DNA of 64,000 nucleotides from Maridesulfovibrio zosterae DSM 11974 (GTDB lineage Bacteria; Desulfobacterota; Desulfovibrionia; Desulfovibrionales; Desulfovibrionaceae), in contig NZ_AUDC01000011.1 of NCBI RefSeq assembly GCF_000425265.1, forward strand, positions 186,001 to 250,000, read 5' to 3'. Positions 8,706 to 18,216 of this stretch are shown here, in pieces; position 1 is the stretch's first letter; each line of letters starts with the position of its first letter. The notes under the pieces were generated by a model. It saw nothing but the letters and a program-made list of their open reading frames with translations, was not told where the DNA came from and searched no databases. A program made the position numbers and the translations under genes.

Positions 8706-9686
8706 TTATTTTTTCTTCACCGAAAAACCTAAATCTTTGAGCATAGTCAGATCTGCTTCAATTCCCTGCCCTGAAACGGTAAGGAAATCTCCCACCATAA
8801 GAGCATTACATCCTGCATGAAAAATAAATGCCTGCAATGAACGTAAAGCGGATCTTCCCGCAGCCATGCGCACCTGAGCATGAGGATTTACCAACCGAAA
8901 CATAGCAATAGTAAGTAATATTTCAAGAGGCTGCATAGGTTTTACGTTTTCAAGAGGAGTACCTGGAATAGGCACAAGAAAATTTAGAGGAATTGAATCA
9001 ACCTCCTCTGCAGCAATGGCTAAAGCAAGCTCCACCCTCTGCTGAGGACTCTCACCAATCCCCATAAGTCCACCGCAGCAGACTTCAAGACCTGCCTTTT
9101 TTGCGTCACGCACAGTACCAATTCTTTCAGCATATGTGTGAGTGGTACAAACGCTTGGAAAAAAACTTTCTGACGACTCAAGGTTATGGTGATACCTTAC
9201 CACCCCAGCACTTTTAAGTTTCTCCAGAGACTCGAGATCAAGACACCCAAGCGATGCACAGTGCTTGAAAGAAGTGTCACGCATTCCGTCCACAGCTTCG
9301 CAGACATTGCTTAAAGATTTCCCCTTGAGCGCTCTGCCGCTTGTCACATAACTAAAAAATTCAACCGGAGACTCACCTGCTTTTTTAGCACAATCTCTAA
9401 TTTCCTCAACAGACATGAGCGGATAAGTAGGAGCTGGTGTTCCCGTAAAATGACTGGACTGGGCGCAGAAAGAACAGTTTTCAGAACAATTTCCGCTACG
9501 TACATTGGCAATGCCGCATAAACTTATTTCGCGGCCGAATCGGCGCATAGTCATGGTATGGGCAGCATGAAGAATTTCTGCAAGCTCACCGTGGGAGGCA
9601 CCTAGAATTGAAACCGCCGTATGCTCATCAATGGCTCCGCCGCCGTGAACGGCGGTCCAGATAGCTTGTTTATCTTTTCTATCCAA
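8706..9686 (-). CDS. bioB: Biotin synthase BioB
   Basis: Radical SAM enzyme that inserts sulfur into dethiobiotin, the last step of biotin synthesis. The [4Fe-4S] ligands are in CSENCSFC (Cys67, Cys71, Cys74). Further conserved parts follow: FFSYVTSGRAL, the HHNLESS segment, and the C-terminal MVGDFLT. Length 326 fits the family. The start is TTG, with an AGGA site 8 bases upstream inside the end of bioA; the bioA stop is only 2 bases before it. It is the last gene of the minus-strand biotin operon. Confidence 0.95.
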   Translation of the reverse strand: MDRKDKQAIWTAVHGGGAIDEHTAVSILGASHGELAEILHAAHTMTMRRFGREISLCGIANVRSGNCSENCSFCAQSSHFTGTPAPTYPLMSVEEIRDCAKKAGESPVEFFSYVTSGRALKGKSLSNVCEAVDGMRDTSFKHCASLGCLDLESLEKLKSAGVVRYHHNLESSESFFPSVCTTHTYAERIGTVRDAKKAGLEVCCGGLMGIGESPQQRVELALAIAAEEVDSIPLNFLVPIPGTPLENVKPMQPLEILLTIAMFRLVNPHAQVRMAAGRSALRSLQAFIFHAGCNALMVGDFLTVSGQGIEADLTMLKDLGFSVKKK

Positions 9687-9688
9687 TT

Positions 9689-10978
9689 TTAATTTCCTAT
9701 GTGTAAACTGACAACTTCACAAATAGCGGAAGTGAGAGCTTCAAGTTCTAAGTCTGAAATAATATACGGTGGCATCACATAAACAAGCTTACCGAAAGGC
9801 CTCACCCAGACCCCTCGTTTAACAAATTCACGCTGAATGAGATTCATATTCACCGGCTGTTTAAGTTCTATAACTCCGATAGCCCCGAGACAGCGAACAT
9901 CAGCAACATTGAAAAGTTTTTCACATCTTGAAAGACCGCTACGCAACATATGAGTTATGTTGTCTACCCGTTCCTGCCAGTTACTTTTGACCAGCAAATC
10001 CAGAGAAGCATTGGCCACAGCACAGGCGAGCGGATTGCCCATAAATGTCGGACCATGCATGAAAACGCCGCCCTTAGATGAAATACCTTCTGCAACGGCT
10101 TTGGTTGCAAGGGTCGCGGCAAGACTCATCATGCCACCGGTTATGGCTTTGCCTACACACATAATATCAGGACTGATACCTGCAATCTCACTGGCAAACA
10201 TAGCTCCTGCGCGACCAAACCCAGTGGCAATTTCATCACAGATGAGTAAAACTCCATACTCATCACAAGCTGCTCGAACCCTTTTCAAATATTCAGGAGA
10301 GTAGAAACGCATTCCTCCTGCTCCCTGTACTAAAGGCTCAAGGATAACAGCAGCAAGTTCATGAGCATGCTTTTCTATCTTCTCTTTAAAATCAGCAAAA
10401 TCATCATCAGAACATCCTCCCTCAAAACGGCATGGAGGAGCATCTGCAAAAATATGTTCAGGCAGCACCGAGGTAAACATAGAATGCATCCCGTTAACAG
10501 GATCACACACGGACATACAGCCTAGAGTATCTCCATGGTAGCCGTTACGGACAGTCATAAGTCTGTTCTTTTCAGCGTGTCCCAGAGCATACCAGTATTG
10601 GATTGCCATCTTTATGGCCACTTCTACTGAAACAGAACCTGAATCGGCAAGAAATACATGTTGCAACGGTTCAGGAGTAAGTTCCACCAGTTTCTCGGAA
10701 AGAGAAATAGCTGGTTCGTGTGTCAGCCCTCCGAACATAACGTGAGGCATTTTTTCTGCCTGATCACAAAGAGCTTTACGTAGTACAGGATGATTGTAAC
10801 CATGAATAGCGCACCACCACGAAGCCATACCGTCAATAAGCTCCCGGCCATCTTCAAGAATAATCTTAACACCTTCAGTTGCGGCGACAGGATAAACATT
10901 CAAGGGATCGACTGCAGAGGTATACGGATGCCAGATATGATCGCGATCAAAACTAAGCATAGATTCTGTTATAGACAT
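9689..10978 (-). CDS. bioA: Adenosylmethionine-8-amino-7-oxononanoate aminotransferase BioA
   Basis: Class III PLP aminotransferase that converts KAPA to DAPA in biotin synthesis. Visible family marks are [11 protein letters not shown] near the N-terminus, [31 protein letters not shown], and the PLP lysine in VGKAITGG. The open frame extends 16 codons further to a TTG, but the ATG used here begins MSITESML, is preceded by a GAG-type site and gives the usual length (429 residues). It lies 62 bases after bioD and 2 bases before bioB. Confidence 0.95.
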   Translation of the reverse strand: MSITESMLSFDRDHIWHPYTSAVDPLNVYPVAATEGVKIILEDGRELIDGMASWWCAIHGYNHPVLRKALCDQAEKMPHVMFGGLTHEPAISLSEKLVELTPEPLQHVFLADSGSVSVEVAIKMAIQYWYALGHAEKNRLMTVRNGYHGDTLGCMSVCDPVNGMHSMFTSVLPEHIFADAPPCRFEGGCSDDDFADFKEKIEKHAHELAAVILEPLVQGAGGMRFYSPEYLKRVRAACDEYGVLLICDEIATGFGRAGAMFASEIAGISPDIMCVGKAITGGMMSLAATLATKAVAEGISSKGGVFMHGPTFMGNPLACAVANASLDLLVKSNWQERVDNITHMLRSGLSRCEKLFNVADVRCLGAIGVIELKQPVNMNLIQREFVKRGVWVRPFGKLVYVMPPYIISDLELEALTSAICEVVSLHIGN

Positions 10979-11040
10979 GATAAACTCTTTTTTAAAAAGC
11001 CTGTGGCAGCTTTTACGTGAAACCAAAGAAAGTAATCTTC

Positions 11041-11757
11041 TTATCTGGTATAATTTATTATATTAAGATCGGAGAGATATTTATCCAATTCCGTCCAGCA
11101 ATGGTTATTGCTGCTGTCCCAATCAAAAATATACGGAATGGAGGCGAGAACCTTTACTGCAGAAAACTTTTCTATCATCTTAATATTGTCAGCAGCCATG
11201 CCGAACTCTTCCGGTTCGGGCTGATTTACAGCAGTCATTAAGACTCCTGCTATTTCAAGTCCGGCCCTTTTCAATTCATTTATTGAAAGCAAAGTTTCAT
11301 TAATTGTTCCCAGCTTGTTCTCTGAAACAAGAATTACAGGGTAAGCCAAATCTTTCATCAGATCCAGCATAGTGGAATCACCATTTATCGGAACTAAGAT
11401 GCCACCGGCTCCTTCCACAAGCAAAAAGCCTTCTTTTTCCAGCCCCCTAACCTTCTCAGCAACATCAGCTATATCTATTCTGGTTCCTGCCAACTCTGCG
11501 GCTAAATGCGGAGAGCTGGCAGGTTCAAAAATATAAGGACACTGCGTTTCAGGATGCCATTCTGCCTGAGCAAATTTATAGACTTCACCATCTGGAGAGT
11601 CCATTTTCCCATCAGCACGGACTTTCCCTCCAGACTGGATAGGCTTAACAGGAAGACATTTTACACCGTTATGACTAAAAAACCGGGCAAGTCCGGCTGT
11701 AACCACAGTCTTACCCACATCAGTTCCAGTACCTGTTATAAAAAAACCTGCAGCCAT
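11041..11757 (-). CDS. bioD: Dethiobiotin synthetase BioD
   Basis: ATP-dependent enzyme that closes the ureido ring of dethiobiotin from DAPA and CO2. The P-loop GTGTDVGKT lies at residues 9-17 and a [10 protein letters not shown] segment near residue 120, both diagnostic. The frame runs open for 72 more codons upstream, but that overlaps the previous gene. The ATG used here has an AAGGGTGAG site directly before it, lying in the last codons of the upstream gene. Length 238 is normal. One base separates it from the stop of the small unknown gene. Confidence 0.95.
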   Translation of the reverse strand: MAAGFFITGTGTDVGKTVVTAGLARFFSHNGVKCLPVKPIQSGGKVRADGKMDSPDGEVYKFAQAEWHPETQCPYIFEPASSPHLAAELAGTRIDIADVAEKVRGLEKEGFLLVEGAGGILVPINGDSTMLDLMKDLAYPVILVSENKLGTINETLLSINELKRAGLEIAGVLMTAVNQPEPEEFGMAADNIKMIEKFSAVKVLASIPYIFDWDSSNNHCWTELDKYLSDLNIINYTR

Positions 11758-11758
11758 T

Positions 11759-12115
11759 TTACTCACCCTTTTGAGCTTCAATAACTTCCAGGGGGTCCTG
11801 TTCGGAAGTTTCTGCAAAGAAGAGATCTGTATCATATGGACCGAAATGCTTCTCGTTACCAACCAATTCAAAAAATTCAATACGTGAGTAACGCCTGCAA
11901 CGATCGCTGCTGACCATATATTTTGTATAGTAATCAGACTTGTCTGTTGAATGTGTCGATAGAGCAAGATCAATCACTCTATCTGCAAATTCGCACCATG
12001 CGTGCGCTGTCCATACTCCGTCTTTAAATATCCAGCCATGAACAACTTCCGTCTCAATATTCTCACTGGCACCTTCAAGACAATATTCCCATGCGGAAGG
12101 TTGGCGATTATACAT
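11759..12115 (-). CDS. Small unknown protein inside the biotin operon
   Basis: A 118-residue soluble protein that I do not recognise by name. It contains EYCLEGAS, VVHGWIFKDGVWTAHAWCEF and DRVIDLALS in order. An HAW-x-E followed by xVID is reminiscent of the His and Asp parts of transglutaminase or papain-like folds, with the Cys of EYC a possible third member; this is an impression. Its start shares one base with the stop of the HyuA-type gene (TAATG), and its stop is one base from bioD, so it is tightly coupled on both sides. A role in supplying or processing a biotin precursor is conceivable from position alone. Confidence 0.7.
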   Translation of the reverse strand: MYNRQPSAWEYCLEGASENIETEVVHGWIFKDGVWTAHAWCEFADRVIDLALSTHSTDKSDYYTKYMVSSDRCRRYSRIEFFELVGNEKHFGPYDTDLFFAETSEQDPLEVIEAQKGE

Positions 12116-13770
12116 TATTTGCTCTCCTTTTTCATATTATCAAGAGCCATTTTAATTGCGCCAAGGGCGTTACCGACCTCATGGTGATCAGGAAAAACAG
12201 CCTTTGTATGTAATTTTTCAGCAACTTCTGGCAAAAGTTTATCCGCTGCAGCGCCAATGCCCACAATTGGTAAATTGAGCGAAACATCAAAGCGGACCAA
12301 CTCGCTGGCAGAACGTCCGGCAACGATACCAGCCATATTTCCGCCAATCTCTTTGCGCACAATATGTTCAAGCATGGCATTCTCAATTTTGAGTCTGGTT
12401 TCAGCCAAAACTTTTTGAGCAAAACCTTTGCCATCCATATCAAATTCAGCGCCTAATGTTTTTGCCGCTGCGATAGATTTTTCAGCATCACCAATTTCAA
12501 GTTCACCGAGAACATGCAAAGCATCAGTTGGAGTGAACCCTGCTTCCTCAATCTGCTGCTCGCGGACAAGCTGCTGAACACGACCGGTAAGTTTGATTTC
12601 CCCCATATCAACACCCCCAAGAATCTGGCCAAAAGTAGAAGGACCATTTTCCATCAGGTAATCAAGTACAGGGTCATCAGAATTTTTAAAGGCAGTTGGT
12701 CCAGCTTTAATCAAATGTGATTCATGTGCGCAGCCAATCCATTTCTCAGGTGAAGGAATATCACCAGCCATGCAAAGGGGAACAACTCTGCCTGGACCAA
12801 CTTCAAGATTTCCTGACCTGTTAATACGTGAAAAACTGTCTCCCCCAACACCAACGGTAAACATTTCAACGGCTTCAACATGGGTTTCCCAGTCGCCGAT
12901 TATGCTTCCGCTCTCTTCTATGGTCGGACGAGAGTTTCTGATCAGCGTAACATCCGTAGTTGTTCCACCGACATCAACTATCAGAGCATCTTTTGCCGGA
13001 GAATAAATACTACCGTAATAAGCCGTTGATGCAGGACCGCTGGCAAAGGTATCTGCAGCACGCTGCACAGCATCATCCATACTCATGGATGTTGCATTAC
13101 CACGCACAACGACAACAGATTTACCAAGCCCACGTTCATCAAGAGCTTTGGCAACTCCGGATAAAAATTCTTTCATTACGGGCATCAGGCGGGCATTAAG
13201 CACCGCTGTTGCGGCTCTTTCTTTCTGACCGGCGCGGGTACTTATGGAATGGGAACAGAAAACAGGTTTGGGATCTGTGATAGTTATCGCTTTTGCAGCA
13301 ATAAGTTCATGAGCCGGATTTTTGATACTCATGGCACTGCAGACAGCATATCCGTCAACATGCCCGGCCATATCATTGATTCCATCAACAAGAGATTCTA
13401 TATCAAGGGGATCTTCTTCAGCTCCGGTTATTTTGTGTCCTCCGCTTACATAACGGACAGTAACAACCGGCAGCTTCAAAGCCTTGGTAGAGCCGATCAT
13501 AAAAAGTCCGATCCGGGCTCCTTTGTTTTCGACAACAGCATTGGTCGCCAGAGTAGTAGAAACAGAAACGAGAGTTACATCATCAGGAGAAATTCCGCTT
13601 CTCTGAATGGCTTTATCAAGAGATGAAGCCAGCCCCAGACTCAAGTCATGATGTGTGGTAGGAGATTTTGCCGAGGCAATAACGCTGGAATCAGCACAAT
13701 TAACAACAACAGTATCAGTATAAGTTCCACCAGTATCAATGCCAATGGCATAACCGTTAACTAGACTCAT
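12115..13770 (-). CDS. HyuA-type hydantoinase/oxoprolinase protein
   Basis: A 551-residue member of the hydantoinase A/5-oxoprolinase family with two actin-like ATP-binding segments: IGIDTGGTYTDTVV at the N-terminus and DVGGTTTDVTLI near residue 270. The family hydrolyses cyclic amides in an ATP-dependent way, normally with a HyuB partner. No HyuB is present here, so substrate and activity are open. Some stand-alone relatives have other roles. It is the first gene of a tightly packed set running into bioD, bioA and bioB, and it follows amrB with a 105-base gap. Confidence 0.82.
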   Translation of the reverse strand: MSLVNGYAIGIDTGGTYTDTVVVNCADSSVIASAKSPTTHHDLSLGLASSLDKAIQRSGISPDDVTLVSVSTTLATNAVVENKGARIGLFMIGSTKALKLPVVTVRYVSGGHKITGAEEDPLDIESLVDGINDMAGHVDGYAVCSAMSIKNPAHELIAAKAITITDPKPVFCSHSISTRAGQKERAATAVLNARLMPVMKEFLSGVAKALDERGLGKSVVVVRGNATSMSMDDAVQRAADTFASGPASTAYYGSIYSPAKDALIVDVGGTTTDVTLIRNSRPTIEESGSIIGDWETHVEAVEMFTVGVGGDSFSRINRSGNLEVGPGRVVPLCMAGDIPSPEKWIGCAHESHLIKAGPTAFKNSDDPVLDYLMENGPSTFGQILGGVDMGEIKLTGRVQQLVREQQIEEAGFTPTDALHVLGELEIGDAEKSIAAAKTLGAEFDMDGKGFAQKVLAETRLKIENAMLEHIVRKEIGGNMAGIVAGRSASELVRFDVSLNLPIVGIGAAADKLLPEVAEKLHTKAVFPDHHEVGNALGAIKMALDNMKKESK

Positions 13771-13875
13771 CGCGCATATATCCTTCGCCCTTAACAGGCA
13801 TTATTTTTCTGAACCAGACTGCACCACCGCAACCCGATCAGTACAAATAATGCTGCTTTCGCCGATTGGCAAGTG

Positions 13876-14688
13876 CTAGGAAATAATAACTCCGGCATAA
13901 GCTACCACACTCTCGTAATCCCCGGTAACTTTTCCTGAATTTGTATACTCAATAAGCCGCCCGCTGCTTGCCCCGTTTTTCTTAGCTGCGTACATGCCTA
14001 CCGTCATAGGCAACACACCGCACATGCTGATCTGGTTAGACGAAACAATCGAATAAAAGTCTGCAGGGTCCAGACGAATTACAGCTTCCAAGGCCATAGA
14101 ATCCATTTTCTTAGCCTTGGCAGCAGAAATAAAATGACTCATATCTGAACTTACCACTATCGAAACAGGCTCTGGATATTCACTGATAATATCAGCCAGA
14201 AGCTCTCCTGCTTTATGTAAAGTTACAGGCGAAGACTCAGATATACAGACGGGAACAATTTTTGTTTCAGGATTAAGATAATGCAAAAACGGAAGAAGAA
14301 CCTCCAGAGAGTGCTCACGCGCATGGGCCGCCTGGTTATCTACATAACCTGTTTTACTATCAATAAGTTTTTGAGCAAAGACATCATCCACTTCAAGCAT
14401 TCCACCGGGAAACTCCCATGCTCCGGAACTCCAGACAGAAATAGAAGACCCCAATCCGGTATGGTTTGGACCAAGCAATACAACTGTAGGAGCCAGATTT
14501 GCCTGCATGATTGTCTTGCCACAGGCTTCACCTGAGAACATATATCCGGCATGTGGCAGCATAACCAGCCTGTCATATGACCGATCAGTTTTATTTTTAA
14601 GCCGTTTTAAATACTGACCGAGCTCACTTTTCAACTGTGTTGGGTTGTCGGGGTAAAAACGCCCGGCAACAACTGGCTTTCTGATCAT
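13876..14688 (-). CDS. amrB: AmrB (Memo-like) protein
   Basis: A 270-residue protein of the Memo family, called AmmeMemoRadiSam system protein B in bacteria. The family's conserved positions are visible: LPHAGYMFSG, LGPNHTG, AREHSLEVLLPFL, SSDMSHF and a Cys in SMCGVLP. Memo proteins resemble metal-dependent dioxygenases; the bacterial function is unknown. It usually accompanies an AMMECR1 protein and a radical SAM protein, neither of which is adjacent here. It lies 16 bases after the stop of the large TPR protein gene, so co-transcription is likely. Confidence 0.88.
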   Translation of the reverse strand: MIRKPVVAGRFYPDNPTQLKSELGQYLKRLKNKTDRSYDRLVMLPHAGYMFSGEACGKTIMQANLAPTVVLLGPNHTGLGSSISVWSSGAWEFPGGMLEVDDVFAQKLIDSKTGYVDNQAAHAREHSLEVLLPFLHYLNPETKIVPVCISESSPVTLHKAGELLADIISEYPEPVSIVVSSDMSHFISAAKAKKMDSMALEAVIRLDPADFYSIVSSNQISMCGVLPMTVGMYAAKKNGASSGRLIEYTNSGKVTGDYESVVAYAGVIIS

Positions 14689-14704
14689 ACTTACCTGCCT
14701 TTAA

Positions 14705-17700
14705 TTATTGAAAACCCATGTTCGGCTTAAACTTGGATGCATCCTGCTCAATCTTATGTGTTTCAAGAGCAGATTTTGCCAACCGGCCATATAAATCATC
14801 AGCACTCTTTTCTGCCACTTCTTCCATCAACTTCTTCCATTCAGACATGGCTCCGGCCTTCTCATAAAGCTGAGCCAAACGAAATCGTGAAGAAGCCCAT
14901 TCAGAATCAGAGATCGGAATATACTTGTCATACTCGGCAGCCCATTTAAGAGCCTCACGATATCTGCCGGAACTCTCTGCCGCAAAAATTGTCATCAAAA
15001 TACAATCTTTGATCTTTTCCCTGTCACCACCGGTCTCAAGAAGCATAGACAACGCTTCCTGGGCATAGATAAAAACTTTTTTAAGTTCCTTCTTCTTCAT
15101 AGAGGACTTAGCCATATAGTACATGGAATAAGCACGCGACGATTCAGGCAAAAGAAGGTTTGAGGCCAGCCCGGCCCATAGAGGAGTACTGCGCTCGGTT
15201 TCGCCTAAATTTTCATAAGCCATTGCCTGTGCATATTCAATCTGCACTTGCTGCTTCGGGTCAAGCTTCCATTTATTTTTCGCGAGATTGACCAGATTAG
15301 TGACCTTACTCCAAGCCTGATCTTCAACATAAATTCCAAGAGCCATATCAAGCGCCATAGCTGAATATTTTGGTACTTCTTCTTCCTGAAGATAACGATC
15401 AATAAGCTCAAGAGCTTTTTGCGGCTGCGCTTTTTTCCAATAGCTTAAGGCAACCCCCATACGGGTATCATCATTTACACCTTTGCCGTCATCATTTTTG
15501 GCTGCGTACTTGTTCCAATAATCAATAACTCTGCCATAATTTTCATCTTTAACCAATTCAGGGACGGCCTTATCAAAGACCTGAGTCCCGAGTTGACTGG
15601 CTTTTTCGCGCAATGCACTACGTGGATACTTATCCAGAAAATCCTGTACAGCACTTAAACAGTCACCATATTTTTTATTCCAGTAATACCACATACCAAG
15701 CTTGAGCTGTGCAAGCGGCGCAAGAGGACTGTCAGGATGCTTTTCTACAATACGATTATAAATCTTCTGTGGTCTAAGATTGTAAGGACGATCAAAGACT
15801 TTATCCATTTGCGACATACTTGGATCATCATAAATACCTTCTTCAGCCAGACGCATCATAGCAACAAGGCCACCTTCTTTGTCAGGAAAATCCTTGGCTG
15901 CTTTTTCATAAATTTCTTTTGCTGCGTCTTTATCGCCCTGCTTTAAATAAATATCACCTATACGTGCTAAAACAATATCGGCTTCCTTTGCATCAGGAGC
16001 CAGGTTGTAGTATGCCCAATAATTTCCCTTGGCATCATTGACCTTGCCAAGTCTATTCTGGGTGTTTGCCGCCATAAGCAAGAAATCAAGGTCTTCAATA
16101 TAAAATCTAGGCCAACGTTTATCGATGTAATCAATGATTTGATATGCCTGCTCATCATAACCCAGCTTATCAAGGGCCTTAGCCAAACCTAAAGCGGCAT
16201 CACGCACAACTTTGCTGTCAGGATACATCTGAACAAGATATTGGAACTGATCAGCTGCTTTCTCGTACTCTCCCAAACCTAGATAATACTGCCCCCAATA
16301 ATAGCTGATATAGGGTATATTAGGATCATTAGGATATTGAGATTTCAAAAGATTAAAATATGCCTTTGCTTCCGGCATATTCCCTACCTTAAGATTCAAA
16401 AGTCCCAGATTAAGCAACGCCATCGGAACATTAGGAGCCTTAGTGTCAGCATTCATTGCTTCCATCCAGGCACTGGAAGTCTCACCAAAATTGTCAGCCG
16501 GAGCATCCTTATAAAGTTCAGTCAAAGCCTCGGCCTTGCCATATAGGGCACGAAGGCGCATATCAGTTGGAATATATGGCAACAATGAAATTTCTTTAAA
16601 ACCATCAACTGCAGCCTGTACCTGACCGTCAGCTAAGGTACTTTCTGCGGCAAGAAGCATCCCCTTGGCAATTTTTATCTTTTCTTCAAGGGTCATTTCC
16701 TTTTTAGTGCCACCTTCCTCATCTTCCCCTACGGAACTTTCAACAGGAAAAGCATCAGAACCGTCATCTACATAGCTATCGCCTTCGGCGCCCTCAGTTG
16801 CATCTGCTTCTCCCACTAAAGCAGATGCATTTACATTTTCATCACCCTGATCTGAAGTATCATACTCTCCAGCTTCAAAACTATCCTCATTTTGTGGTGG
16901 AGGAACAACCTGTCCTGATGCACCTGAATCAGGCGGGACGATACTACTACCGGCTACAGGACCATTTACTGTTCCAGATGCTTGTGACGGAGGAGGAGCG
17001 ATTCTTCCGGAAGCTCCTCCTTCAGATAACTGCGGCGGAGACACTGCTCCGGAAACGCCTCCTTCTCCGGAAGGTCGTACTGCTTCAAAGCTATCAGATT
17101 CAGTCTGCGGCGGAGGCATGACACCTCCGGCAACGCCACCTTCTGACTGGACTGTCTCAGGCACAACCTGTCCTCCAGCTTTACCATTGTCAGCGCTATG
17201 AACTTCCTGATTCGACACAGGCACAACACTTCCAGCTGAATTTCCAGTGTCTGGATAAGAAGCCTGGGCAGTCTTATTGTAGCCTATTCCAGCTCTAGCA
17301 GGAGGAATAGAAGTATCTACAGGTTTAGCCTCACCGGGGCCGACATTGGATACTGGAGCACGGTAGGTATAAGGAACTGAATAAAATGGCCGTCTTGAAG
17401 GAACTGAAACATCCTGCTGAGCTGGATTATTAATTTCCTGAGCAGCTTTAAGTTCGTCCTTAAGCACAGGTGACTCTTCACTGTCAGGTAAATCTACTTC
17501 TGAAATAACAGGAGGTTTTTCAACCGATTTACGAATAACCTGTTTTTTTTCTACAGGCTTAGATTCGACTCTTGATTCTTTTTTTTCAACTGGAGTTGTT
17601 GACTTAGCAGAAGTTTTGAGGACAGACTTCTTCTGATCAGCAACTTTCTTGGATGCCGCTTTCTTCTGCGCAGCACGTTTTTGCGCAGCACGCTTTTGTG

Positions 17701-18169
17701 CAGCTTTCTTACGCTCAGCTTCCTTTTTAGCTTTGTAGTTGGGAGAACGCCATTTAGATCCGATAGGATCACGAAAAACCTGGATCAGCATTTCCCCGTT
17801 ACCGGCAGGTATACGGATAAAACCAAACCCGGTAATACGAGTGCCGAGTGTAATAGAATTCTTGCCGACCTTTAAGGAGTCAACTATTCGCAGGGAAGCT
17901 ACGGGAGCTGGAGTAGGTTTTTTTTCAGCAGCAAGTGCATTATCTGGAAAAGAAATAGTGATTTGATTGCGCCCTGTACGGCGCACTTTGCCGGATATAT
18001 TTTTCTGATCAAAGACAAAACGAATTGTATCCATGTCAGCTTTGGTATCAATAAAATACTCCAAAGCATAACCAGGATGCGGGCAGGCCAGCCAAATAAC
18101 GGCTGCCATAAAAAGCGTCCGGAAAATTCCGGTAAATCGGCTGATCGTCACAATCAGGTATCTCTGCAA
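14705..18169 (-). CDS. Large exported TPR protein with AMIN-like start and low-complexity linker
   Basis: A 1154-residue protein. It begins with a long hydrophobic signal ending near GYA-LE. An AMIN-like beta domain (about 38-140) follows, as in proteins that bind peptidoglycan or secretion pores. Then come a Lys/Ala-rich stretch of repeated AAQKR units (about 150-180) and a Pro/Gly-rich linker (about 300-430) with repeated ASGxVxPPP-type units. From about residue 500 to the end lie many tetratricopeptide repeats of the YbgF/BamD type. The start is TTG with an AGGCAGGA site close upstream; an internal GTG seven codons in is an alternative. A cell-envelope scaffold is likely, perhaps for motility or envelope assembly. 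Confidence 0.8.
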   Translation of the reverse strand: MQRYLIVTISRFTGIFRTLFMAAVIWLACPHPGYALEYFIDTKADMDTIRFVFDQKNISGKVRRTGRNQITISFPDNALAAEKKPTPAPVASLRIVDSLKVGKNSITLGTRITGFGFIRIPAGNGEMLIQVFRDPIGSKWRSPNYKAKKEAERKKAAQKRAAQKRAAQKKAASKKVADQKKSVLKTSAKSTTPVEKKESRVESKPVEKKQVIRKSVEKPPVISEVDLPDSEESPVLKDELKAAQEINNPAQQDVSVPSRRPFYSVPYTYRAPVSNVGPGEAKPVDTSIPPARAGIGYNKTAQASYPDTGNSAGSVVPVSNQEVHSADNGKAGGQVVPETVQSEGGVAGGVMPPPQTESDSFEAVRPSGEGGVSGAVSPPQLSEGGASGRIAPPPSQASGTVNGPVAGSSIVPPDSGASGQVVPPPQNEDSFEAGEYDTSDQGDENVNASALVGEADATEGAEGDSYVDDGSDAFPVESSVGEDEEGGTKKEMTLEEKIKIAKGMLLAAESTLADGQVQAAVDGFKEISLLPYIPTDMRLRALYGKAEALTELYKDAPADNFGETSSAWMEAMNADTKAPNVPMALLNLGLLNLKVGNMPEAKAYFNLLKSQYPNDPNIPYISYYWGQYYLGLGEYEKAADQFQYLVQMYPDSKVVRDAALGLAKALDKLGYDEQAYQIIDYIDKRWPRFYIEDLDFLLMAANTQNRLGKVNDAKGNYWAYYNLAPDAKEADIVLARIGDIYLKQGDKDAAKEIYEKAAKDFPDKEGGLVAMMRLAEEGIYDDPSMSQMDKVFDRPYNLRPQKIYNRIVEKHPDSPLAPLAQLKLGMWYYWNKKYGDCLSAVQDFLDKYPRSALREKASQLGTQVFDKAVPELVKDENYGRVIDYWNKYAAKNDDGKGVNDDTRMGVALSYWKKAQPQKALELIDRYLQEEEVPKYSAMALDMALGIYVEDQAWSKVTNLVNLAKNKWKLDPKQQVQIEYAQAMAYENLGETERSTPLWAGLASNLLLPESSRAYSMYYMAKSSMKKKELKKVFIYAQEALSMLLETGGDREKIKDCILMTIFAAESSGRYREALKWAAEYDKYIPISDSEWASSRFRLAQLYEKAGAMSEWKKLMEEVAEKSADDLYGRLAKSALETHKIEQDASKFKPNMGFQ

Positions 18170-18216
18170 TATTCCTGCCTTCCCCGCATATCCACCACAA
18201 TAAATTTAAAAAATTG

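Noticed and set aside
10979-11026. A 16-codon upstream extension of bioA from a TTG
   Set aside because: The later ATG has a better ribosome site and gives the family length and N-terminus.
11758-11973. A 72-codon upstream extension of bioD
   Set aside because: It overlaps the upstream gene in another frame, and the internal ATG has a strong ribosome site and the usual BioD start.
13771-13875. A BirA operator or terminator before the HyuA-biotin genes
   Set aside because: Only a spaced 9-base inverted repeat (13798-13806 and 13845-13853) is present; it does not resemble known BirA sites closely enough and has no T tract.
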